Assembly: GCA_964489835.1 (NCBI GenBank)
Contig: CAZBBC010000112.1
Location: forward strand, 1 to 15,660
Reading direction: 5' to 3'
Source of the DNA: CAZBBC01 sp964489835
GTDB taxonomy: Bacteria > Calditrichota > Calditrichia > JAJRVZ01
DNA length: 15,660 nucleotides
Below, one piece after another: positions 1 through 6,146 of the stretch (positions are counted from its first letter, which is position 1; each line of letters opens with the position of its first letter). Both the position numbers and the translations under genes were made by a program. The notes under the pieces are model-generated. The model had not been told where the DNA came from. It saw only the letters and a list, made by a program, of their open reading frames with translations, and did not search any database.

Positions 1-72
1 GACAATTTCATGACAACGATAACCAGAGATGCATGCATATTCTTGGTGAAAAAGATATATGATGGGGTGTGA
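1..72 (+). CDS. Possible 3' end of a gene cut by the window edge
   Basis: Frame 1 is open from the first base to a TGA at 70-72 and would encode a 23-residue tail ending in LVKKIYDGV. The mixed hydrophobic and basic composition is plausible for a protein C-terminus. Frame 3 is also open, up to a TGA near base 60, so the assignment is uncertain. A long palindrome begins directly after the stop, a common position for dispersed repeats or terminators. No function can be proposed. Confidence 0.25.
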   Translation, partial: DNFMTTITRDACIFLVKKIYDGV

Positions 73-104
73 ATGTAGAGACGTAATATATTACGTCTCT
101 ACAT
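73..104. repeat. Perfect 32-bp palindrome
   Basis: The left half atgtagagacgtaata is followed immediately by its exact reverse complement, so a transcript could form a 16-bp stem with essentially no loop. It lies about 30 bases upstream of the ribosome binding site of the PEGA gene. No T-run follows on the plus strand, so it is not a classical terminator. The gtagagacg...cgtctctac ends resemble dispersed palindromic repeats I recall from several bacterial phyla, which makes a miniature repeat more likely than a dedicated operator. Confidence 0.8.
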
Positions 105-146
105 CACCCGAGGAAGAAATTTCATTCAACCCAAGGAGGTTTAGTG

Positions 147-1847
147 ATGAAAAAATATAAGATAATCATTTTAATTATTTTTTCACTTTCATTTACACTC
201 ATGGCTCAGGAAGAAAATAATCGGCCGTCTCCTTCATTCACACCTGTTTCACCGGATACCTTACTGGAAGAAAATTATATTTTCAGGACGAAGCCCAATA
301 TCGCTGTAATACCGTTTACAAATACGAATACACAGGCAAAAGAGACTGAATATGGAAGAACAGTTTCAGCTATGCTGGCAACCGCCTTGCGAAGTCAAAC
401 CAATTTTATCGTACTGGAACGAAGCGAATTAAATAAAATCTTATCTGAGCAAACCCTCGGTCTTTCCGGTTTGACGCAGGAAATGGCACAGACATTGGGA
501 GAACTCTATAATGTTGAAGTTGTCCTCGGAGGGGATGTATCCCTTATTGATCATACCCTTCATATTGATGCCCGTTTGATAGAAACCAACAGTTCGAAAA
601 TAGTTGTTGCCCTCTACGCCACCTGTCAGGATTTAAAATTAATTCGCAATGTGGTCGACAATCTGGCCAAAGAATTGGAACAAACATATCTCCGACAATG
701 GATGGGAAGTATCAGTATTAACTCACAGCCAGCCGGTACGGAAGTTTACCTGGATGGTAAATATATCGGGTTGACGAATGATCAACAGACCTTAGAAATC
801 TCCGAACTGCTTGAAGGTACTTACAACCTGAAGCTCATTCGAGGCGGATATGATGATTGGGAAAGCGAAATTATAGTACTGTCAAAAATGGAACGTTCCG
901 TAAAAATATCCTTGATTGCAAAACCAGGGGCGATGAATATTTACTCCTCTCCTGAAGGTGCGAAGATTTATGTGGATAATAATTTTATGGGAGAAACCCC
1001 GCAGTCCTTAAAAAAGGTTGCCGAAGGTGAACATGAAATTCGTCTGGTTAAGGAAAATTACAAGGAATGGACACAGAATGTAACCGTCAGAAGCTTTCAA
1101 CCGACCGATGTAAAAGCAACGTTGAAGGTCAGTCCGGGCATTTTAACGGTCAATTCAAAACCCACCGATGCAAATGTTTATTTCAAAGGTCAGTTTATTG
1201 CCAAAACATCTCATATCCTTAGCAATATTCCACCCGGTGAGATCGTGATTCGGGTGGAAAAAGACGGCTACGAGGAATGGACTACATCGGTGATGATACA
1301 ACCAAACAAACATGAGGTTTTAGATATCGTTTTAAAAGAAAAAGTGGGTACACTTAATATTACCTCCCGTCCGGAAGATGTGGAAGTTTACATCAGAAAT
1401 GCGCAGGGATTAGAGCGAAAAAAAATAGGTGATACTCCCATATTAAATTTTACGACTTCCATAGGAAATTATGTCATAGATGTTGAAAAAAAGGATTATT
1501 TCAGCAGCAGGAAAACTGTATCTGTCATGCACAAACAGTTAAGCAGTGTCAGTTTTGAGTTAAAAGAGAAACCGGGAAGTATATTTGTAGAAACCAATCC
1601 TTCGAAAGCACGAATTTTTCTCGATGGCACATTTAAAGGACGTTCACCTCTCCACATTGATAATATTCCTAAAGGGGAATATCAAATCAACATGGGTTTG
1701 CCCTATGACCAAGAGGAAAAAATGATTACAGTGGAAACAAATCGTCAGACCACGGTATCAGCAAGTTTTTCAAAACCGGAGGATTATATGATATCGATGA
1801 CCTCGATTGGAATGGTCGCCATATTATTTCATTTACTTGCTAAATAA
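147..1847 (+). CDS. Secreted CsgG-like protein with five PEGA repeats
   Basis: This is an exported protein of about 566 residues. A signal peptide covers residues 1-20 (KKYK, then a hydrophobic run, cleavage near LMA-QEE). Residues 47-185 resemble the CsgG/curli-assembly fold: the segment IAVIPF, the stretch VLERSELNKILSEQ followed by LGLSGL, and an LG..Y.VE.VLGG segment are typical. Five PEGA-type beta repeats follow, starting near residues 188, 261, 330, 401 and 477, each with a pattern like SxPxxAxVYxDG then GYxxW. A hydrophobic tail closes the protein. PEGA domains usually occur in surface or periplasmic proteins, so I infer an envelope scaffold or binding role. The reading frame also opens at a GTG (144), but AAGGAGGT at 133-140 is better spaced from ATG 147. 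The next gene follows 11 bases after the stop. The exact role is unknown. Confidence 0.85.
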   Translation: MKKYKIIILIIFSLSFTLMAQEENNRPSPSFTPVSPDTLLEENYIFRTKPNIAVIPFTNTNTQAKETEYGRTVSAMLATALRSQTNFIVLERSELNKILSEQTLGLSGLTQEMAQTLGELYNVEVVLGGDVSLIDHTLHIDARLIETNSSKIVVALYATCQDLKLIRNVVDNLAKELEQTYLRQWMGSISINSQPAGTEVYLDGKYIGLTNDQQTLEISELLEGTYNLKLIRGGYDDWESEIIVLSKMERSVKISLIAKPGAMNIYSSPEGAKIYVDNNFMGETPQSLKKVAEGEHEIRLVKENYKEWTQNVTVRSFQPTDVKATLKVSPGILTVNSKPTDANVYFKGQFIAKTSHILSNIPPGEIVIRVEKDGYEEWTTSVMIQPNKHEVLDIVLKEKVGTLNITSRPEDVEVYIRNAQGLERKKIGDTPILNFTTSIGNYVIDVEKKDYFSSRKTVSVMHKQLSSVSFELKEKPGSIFVETNPSKARIFLDGTFKGRSPLHIDNIPKGEYQINMGLPYDQEEKMITVETNRQTTVSASFSKPEDYMISMTSIGMVAILFHLLAK

Positions 1848-1858
1848 AGGAGATCATG

Positions 1859-2674
1859 ATGAAAAAGATAATTGTAATATTAATTCTTATCCTGTGGGTA
1901 TCAACCGGATTCAGTCAAAACCGGGTTGGTTCGAGTTTTCTGATCCAGTCCTATTATGGATTTTCCGGTTTAATGTTTATTCCCACCGCTCAAAAAATAT
2001 CCCCCACACATTTCAGCATCAGTTTCTCTACTAAACCGAACGCCGGATCTGAACTTAACTTAGTCCCGTTTTCAGTACGTATTGCCTATAGCCCTAAGAT
2101 AGAAGGATTAGAACTGGCTCTGACCAATACACCCTATTATGCCAGTGCGCGGGAATATGAGGGGGTCTCCATTAATAATACCTTACCGGATTCAATCATA
2201 TCTATGCCGATATTCCCATCCCTAAAGTATCAACTGATACCGATGAAAAAAGACAATCATTATGTGGGAATGGCTATTGGTATTGCTCTGCCATACGGCG
2301 GTTATTATGTTGTCGATAAATTTTTTAATATAAAATATTTTGATGTCACCGTTCATACAGGGGTAGCAACCAAACTGATCACTTATCATACCTTTGCAGG
2401 ATTAACGTTTACATTCGGTAGGCGGATGGGTGAGATTCAGCGGGATTTTTCGATGGACCTTTTACTGGAAGCCGGCTGGGGTGGATCTTTAAAACAATTA
2501 GATAAAAAAGAAGAAGCCTTTGTCTCCGTGGCCGTCCGGCAGGTATGGACGCCGGCTCTTTTTATTACCACCTTCATCCGGGTCGATTATCAACCGCTGA
2601 TTGAGGAAGATAAAATAGTCAGTAATAGCCCGACCACACGGATGGGTATTGGCCTGGATTATCGTTGGTACTAA
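1859..2674 (+). CDS. Predicted outer-membrane beta-barrel, YjbH-like
   Basis: This is a 271-residue exported protein. Residues 1-20 form a signal peptide (KK, hydrophobic run, STGFS-QNR). The mature part has alternating hydrophobic and polar strands, many Gly and aromatic residues, and a C-terminal RWY; a terminal aromatic is typical of Gram-negative barrels. The early GFSGLMFIPTA stretch recalls the start of YjbH-like exopolysaccharide-associated barrels, but this similarity is from memory and weak. Two in-frame ATGs (1856 and 1859) are possible. AAAGGAG, overlapping the stop codon of the PEGA gene, fits 1859 better, and this tight junction indicates translational coupling. I infer that it works with the PEGA protein in the envelope. 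No enzymatic motif is visible. Confidence 0.7.
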   Translation: MKKIIVILILILWVSTGFSQNRVGSSFLIQSYYGFSGLMFIPTAQKISPTHFSISFSTKPNAGSELNLVPFSVRIAYSPKIEGLELALTNTPYYASAREYEGVSINNTLPDSIISMPIFPSLKYQLIPMKKDNHYVGMAIGIALPYGGYYVVDKFFNIKYFDVTVHTGVATKLITYHTFAGLTFTFGRRMGEIQRDFSMDLLLEAGWGGSLKQLDKKEEAFVSVAVRQVWTPALFITTFIRVDYQPLIEEDKIVSNSPTTRMGIGLDYRWY

Positions 2675-2802
2675 AACTTATTAATAATTGGTTCTACCGA
2701 GAGCCATATCCAAACCTGGATTTGTGAAAAACAGATCCGGTAGCACACCGCCGGATCGAGGTTATTAATAATATCGGTAAAAGCTAAGAAGAGGAGATTC
2801 TC
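2675..2802. promoter_or_regulatory. Intergenic spacer with hairpin and flanking direct repeat
   Basis: A 7-bp inverted repeat (gatccgg at 2734-2740, ccggatc at 2751-2757) could form a hairpin, but no T-run follows, so it is a poor intrinsic terminator. The sequence ttattaataat occurs at 2678-2688 and again at 2762-2772, bracketing the hairpin. The layout allows a separate promoter for the PorV-like gene or a small insertion with duplicated ends. Neither can be proven by inspection. Confidence 0.35.
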
Positions 2803-3735
2803 ATGAGAAAACGTATTAGAACACTAATGATTGGGACAAATTTTTTAGTCGCACTAACTGCTTTTGCTCAGACAGATTTTATATCAGAGGACTATAAAAA
2901 TTTTGGGCGAAAAACACCGGTGACAACAGGATCCGCTTTTAGCGCACTGGGTACCAGCACTATTTTCGTTAATCCAGCAAATCTGGCATTTGTGGCTGAT
3001 AACCAGATCACTTTTGGTGGGAATGTTTCTGATAGAGGGCGAGGCATGTTTATTTCCTGGACGGCTCCGAATTTGAGTATAAGCAGTGCGGATCAGAGAA
3101 TAACTTTAAATGACACATCCAGTCAGGATCATAAAAAACAACTTCTGAATTTCTGCTTTGCTCTTTCAACAGATGATATTGATTATCCCAGTGACAATTT
3201 TGCTATTGCCGCCGGTTTTGCCATAAAACGACAGGTTGATTGGTTATATGATGTAAATAACCAGAAAATCGGGGGAAATGCCATCAGTATCGATGTCGGA
3301 TTTCTGATTAAATGGAAACAAATTGCCTTTGAAGTAACAGCACTGGATATAAACAATCCCCAATTGGGTGATTCAGATATTCATTACGGTCGTGGATTTA
3401 TTGTTGGTGGCCGTTATACAACCCCGGCCGGCTTTATGATTGCCCTGCAGGGAATAGGCGGAGATACGTATGCCGGGTCTGATCTAGGTTTGAATATTGC
3501 TGCAGAACAGTCTTTCTTCAATTATCGTCTAGTTTCGAGGGTACAGTTAACGTCCTTTTTTGACGGTTCAAACGCAACCATGCAGAATGTCAGCGGCGGC
3601 ATCGGCTATCGTCCTCGTTTTAAGGATAACAAATTATCGTTTCTTGAAGATTTAGAACTTAGTTATTCATTGAGTTTTCTGGCCCTGCCGATGAATATAG
3701 GGACACATCTGGTCGTCATCACCAAATACTTTTAG
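2803..3735 (+). CDS. PorV/PorQ-like outer-membrane barrel protein
   Basis: A 310-residue exported protein. The signal peptide is residues 1-22 (cleavage near AFA-QTD). The mature N-terminus has the pattern GSAFSALG followed by NPANLAF (residues 57-63), which is characteristic of PorV/PorQ and related FadL-like barrels, where Asn-Pro-Ala lies just after the first short segment. The rest alternates beta strands rich in Gly and aromatics and ends in KYF, the usual barrel C-terminus. PorV-type proteins act as shuttle or acceptor components of type IX secretion in Bacteroidota, but similar barrels are abundant in related phyla without that role, and no other Por gene is visible here. ATG 2803 has gaggag six bases upstream. 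The two preceding envelope genes lie on the same strand. Confidence 0.7.
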   Translation: MRKRIRTLMIGTNFLVALTAFAQTDFISEDYKNFGRKTPVTTGSAFSALGTSTIFVNPANLAFVADNQITFGGNVSDRGRGMFISWTAPNLSISSADQRITLNDTSSQDHKKQLLNFCFALSTDDIDYPSDNFAIAAGFAIKRQVDWLYDVNNQKIGGNAISIDVGFLIKWKQIAFEVTALDINNPQLGDSDIHYGRGFIVGGRYTTPAGFMIALQGIGGDTYAGSDLGLNIAAEQSFFNYRLVSRVQLTSFFDGSNATMQNVSGGIGYRPRFKDNKLSFLEDLELSYSLSFLALPMNIGTHLVVITKYF

Positions 3736-3849
3736 TTAATTAACCTGGTCTATTCATAGCGCAGATCTCGGCTGCAAACAAAAAAAATAGTCCCGCGCCA
3801 AAGGCGGGCAAGCACGGATTTTCCGTCGAAGACGGGCGAGAAATCAATT
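3736..3849. repeat. Decayed GC-rich mini-palindromes inside 9-bp repeat relic
   Basis: Two small hairpins sit here: cccgc/gcggg (3792-3808) and ccgtc-gaa-gacgg (3823-3835). The second follows a cacggatt unit (3813-3820), and another ccacagata-like unit comes shortly after, so it looks inserted into a relic of the 9-bp cacggatta repeat. The piece from 3831 to 3854 recurs with three mismatches at 12202-12225. An open frame on the minus strand across this stretch encodes only repeat-derived sequence and is not a gene. Confidence 0.55.
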
Positions 3850-4146
3850 ATCCACAGATAAGTATAAACGGCGCATTCAGAGGATGGACACGGCAAAGGC
3901 CGGCAATCACTGAATCCCCGCGTGGGTTGCATAACTGATATTTGGAAATGATCGAGACAAACAAATAACGGATAAAAAGAGCAAAGACAAACGATCACAT
4001 CAATGCATAGCTATAATTTCCGCCAGCTGTAGCTGCTTCCACCAGATCACCGCGGTTCCCAGCCAGGTGAGTACAACCACAATACCAGGACCCATGAAGC
4101 GTACATAGGAGATAAATGAAAGGGCAGAAACTTCAGAATTTTTCAT
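3850..4146 (-). pseudogene. Remnant of an Nramp-family metal transporter (N-terminal part)
   Basis: The minus strand from ATG at 4146 reads MKNSEVSALSF, then the Nramp TM1 signature GPGIVVVLTWLGT. After a frameshift around 4050-4055 (two extra bases, or one missing) it continues as GDLVEAATAGGNYSYALM. An in-frame TGA (3995-3997) stands where the family normally has Trp, and the frame resumes with FVFALFIRYLFVSII, SKYQLCNPRG and DSVIAGL up to a stop at 3848-3850. These blocks, in this order, match TM1-TM3 of Nramp/MntH-type proton-coupled Mn/Fe transporters, which are usually over 400 residues. Only about 100 residues remain, with two disabling lesions, and the 3' part is replaced by repeat sequence. 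I see no ribosome binding site. This is a dead gene. The identification rests on motif recognition and can be confirmed by a translated search. Confidence 0.8.
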
Positions 4147-4479
4147 TGAGCAGAATATGTGGTTGAAGGGCTAAATTGTGAAGACAAAAGAAAACAATTT
4201 AAAATTATGAATGTAATGTTCTTTTAAGACAAAAGATAAAAGACAAAAGACAAAATATTTTAAACTTCTGTTTATGGACAGTTTTTGCAGACTTTATAAT
4301 TAAATTTTTGTAATTTATAATTTTTATTAGTTTCTACGTCTTTGCGCCTCTTCGAGAGATATTATATATAGCTCTGGTTAATTACTTTGGTTAATCTCCC
4401 TACCCTGTCAAGTATAGCTGATCCAGACTTGTATGGGGTAGTTATTTTGACACTACCACTGTAATACGAGGGAGAATTA
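4147..4479. repeat. AT-rich spacer with aaaagac runs and ctttgcg relic
   Basis: The stretch holds a short degenerate tandem array of aaaagac-type units (4226-4255, with another unit near 4181). A relic repeat at about 4332-4391 contains ctttgcgcctcttcgagag, then gagatatt and a ttaattacttt tail. A diverged copy in the same orientation lies at 6005-6057 and a partial inverted copy at 5943-5970. No open frame of interest is seen apart from the Nramp remnant to its left. Confidence 0.6.
4400..4457 (+). promoter_or_regulatory. Possible leader with mutually exclusive hairpins
   Basis: One long hairpin can form between ctaccc (4400-4405) plus caagt (4409-4413) and acttg (4427-4431) plus gggtag (4436-4441). 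A second can form between ggtagt (4437-4442) and actacc (4452-4457). They share the ggtag segment, so only one can form at a time. The structure ends about 12 bases before the gaggga ribosome binding site of the gene at 4480. This resembles an attenuator or riboswitch-like switch, but I recognise no known class, and chance pairing is possible. Confidence 0.3.
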
Positions 4480-4782
4480 ATGAAAAATAGATATTTAGTC
4501 ATCATTCTCACCATTTTATGTTATGTCGGTTTATGTAAATCATCCCCCCCGGTTGTCAAGGGTTTTACCATTCCGGCCAAAACGTCGGTTCCTTTCATCT
4601 ATTGTATCGACTATACGCCCGTTCCGGATAACCCGTCTTACCTGGACCAGCTAACCATCAGTCCTCCGGATCTTTTTCACATCGGCTATCATATTCCCTT
4701 TAAAGCCGCCCTGGGTCCAACTTACGGACATGAGTTGTATACCAATGAAATTTATCAGGCCATTGTACTGGAAACCAAATAA
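4480..4782 (+). CDS. Short secreted protein, possibly a truncated N-terminus
   Basis: A 100-residue product with a signal peptide (residues 1-20, KNRY then a hydrophobic run ending near CKSS). ATG 4480 has gaggga upstream. The mature part reads like an extended loop-and-strand segment: two Pro-rich blocks, then PPDLFHIGYHIPFKAALGP and a TYGHELYTNEIY stretch. The PPDLxHxGxxxPF...GP pattern reminds me of the N-terminal part of larger secreted hydrolase-like proteins, so this may be a 5' remnant that stayed open by chance. Against this, the stop is clean and the MscS gene follows 23 bases later with its own ribosome binding site, so the two are probably co-transcribed. The function is unknown. 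Confidence 0.55.
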   Translation: MKNRYLVIILTILCYVGLCKSSPPVVKGFTIPAKTSVPFIYCIDYTPVPDNPSYLDQLTISPPDLFHIGYHIPFKAALGPTYGHELYTNEIYQAIVLETK

Positions 4783-4805
4783 TCATATAAAGACTGGAGA
4801 AATAA

Positions 4806-5852
4806 ATGTCACTCAATCAACAATTTTTAAACAATTCCATTCAGGGTTGGTTAATTGCCATCTTTGCTGCTTTGTTCCTTTTTAGCGGATTAAAAATTAT
4901 TATTGCAGTTATACGGCGTAAATTAAAAAAATTAGCACCCCAGACAAAAATAGGAATCGATAATTTATTACTTGATATTCTGGGTCGTACAAAGTTTTTC
5001 TTTCTTTTATTTTTTGCTTTTTTTGCCGCCAGTCAGCTATTGGATCTTCCTGATAATATAAAACGGATCATTTCTACCGTTTTTATCCTTGGTTTGCTTC
5101 TTCAGGGTGGCATCTGGGGTATCGGTTTTATCAATTTTATTACCGAGCGTTATAAAAGTGAAAAATTAAAAAAGGATGCTGCCGGTGCGACCACTTTTTC
5201 TGCTCTCGGGTTTCTGGCAAAAATAGTACTCTGGAGTATTGTTCTCCTGCTGGCATTAGATAATCTGGGATTTAACATTACGACCCTGGTTGCCGGTCTT
5301 GGTATCAGCGGTATCGCTATTGCCCTGGCGGTACAAAATATATTGGGTGATCTGCTTGCTTCACTTTCGATTGTTTTAGACAAGCCTTTTGTTCTTGGTG
5401 ACCTTATCTATGTGGATGAACATATCGGTTATGTTGAACACATCGGGCTGAAAACGACACGTATTCGCAGTCTTTCCGGAGAAGAATTGATTTTTTCAAA
5501 TAATGACCTATTACAAAGTCGTATACGTAACTTCAAGCGAATGTCAGAAAGGCGGATAAATTTCGCAATCGGTGTCACTTACCAAACCCCAACCGAAAAA
5601 CTGGAGAAAATTCCCGGGATAATCAAAGAAATTATTGGCAGGCAAGATAATGCGCGTTTTGACCGGGCCCATTTTAAAGCATTCGGTGATTTTTCACTCA
5701 ATTTCGAAATCGTTTATTGGATACTTGGGTCTGAATATAGTCTATATATGGATGTCCAACAATTTATTAACCTGCAAATTTACCGTCGTTTTAAAGAAGA
5801 GGGGATCGAATTCGCTTACCCCACACAAACGCTTTTTTTAGAAAAGCAATAA
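4806..5852 (+). CDS. MscS-family small-conductance mechanosensitive channel
   Basis: A 348-residue inner-membrane channel that opens under membrane tension and releases solutes during hypo-osmotic shock. Hydrophobic segments lie near residues 14-36, 60-80, 86-112, 132-152 and 157-190. The last is the pore-lining helix and carries the Gly/Ala-rich stretch VAGLGISGIAIALAVQNIL followed by GDLLASLSIVLDKPF, the hallmark of the family. The beta domain follows (VLGDLIYV, TTRIRSLSGEELIFSNNDL), then the alpha/beta C-terminal domain ending in EEGIEFAYPTQTLFL, the usual closing motif. With five helices it is longer than the three-helix E. coli MscS. ATG 4806 is preceded by ggaga. A terminator-like hairpin lies about 65 bases after the stop. 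Confidence 0.95.
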   Translation: MSLNQQFLNNSIQGWLIAIFAALFLFSGLKIIIAVIRRKLKKLAPQTKIGIDNLLLDILGRTKFFFLLFFAFFAASQLLDLPDNIKRIISTVFILGLLLQGGIWGIGFINFITERYKSEKLKKDAAGATTFSALGFLAKIVLWSIVLLLALDNLGFNITTLVAGLGISGIAIALAVQNILGDLLASLSIVLDKPFVLGDLIYVDEHIGYVEHIGLKTTRIRSLSGEELIFSNNDLLQSRIRNFKRMSERRINFAIGVTYQTPTEKLEKIPGIIKEIIGRQDNARFDRAHFKAFGDFSLNFEIVYWILGSEYSLYMDVQQFINLQIYRRFKEEGIEFAYPTQTLFLEKQ

Positions 5853-5915
5853 CGATGGTAAATAGAACTACTTTACGGTTTATGCCATTATTGCCAGAAT
5901 TTTAGTATTTTTGCG

Positions 5916-5943
5916 ACTTTCTTACTATCTGAGAAAGTTTTTA
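5916..5943 (+). terminator. Rho-independent terminator after the MscS gene
   Basis: A 7-bp stem (actttct at 5916-5922 and agaaagt at 5932-5938) with a 9-base loop runs directly into a T-run (tttttat). It lies downstream of the MscS stop on the same strand, before the repeat-filled spacer. The stem is AU-rich and so only moderately strong. Confidence 0.55.
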
Positions 5944-6057
5944 TCTCGCAAAGACGCAGCGACGCAAAGATATAACAAATTAAATTTAAAATTATTTTAA
6001 TAAAACTCTGCACCTTTGCGGCTCTGCGAGAGATATTCAAGGTCTGATTACTTTAAA
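5943..6057. repeat. Diverged ctttgcg...cgagaga repeat copies, one inverted
   Basis: At 5943-5970 the sequence tctcgcaaagacgcagcgacg plus caaag is the reverse-complement form of the relic. At 6005-6057 the forward form reads ctctgcacctttgcggctct, then gcgagagatatt and a ctgattacttt tail, which aligns with 4332-4391. The two forward copies bracket the short secreted protein and the MscS gene. Similar degenerate ctttgcg units are common intergenic litter in FCB-type genomes. A TATAAT lies at 6062-6067, about 80 bases before the GH89 start, but without a convincing -35 box. Confidence 0.55.
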
Positions 6058-6146
6058 AGAGTATAATGTTTTCATCTTATAAATTATAGCAGACTATTTA
6101 AATTTTAAAAGCCAGAATACTTATAATAAATCCAGGAGGATAAAAG

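Noticed and set aside
2803..3735. Evidence for a complete type IX secretion system
   Set aside because: Only a PorV/PorQ-like barrel is seen. No other Por/Spr/Gld gene and no C-terminal sorting domain was recognised in the window.
3750..3998. 82-codon open frame on the minus strand
   Set aside because: It overlaps the Nramp remnant in another frame and the repeat hairpins, has no ribosome binding site, and its Cys/Arg-rich translation is typical of shadow sequence.
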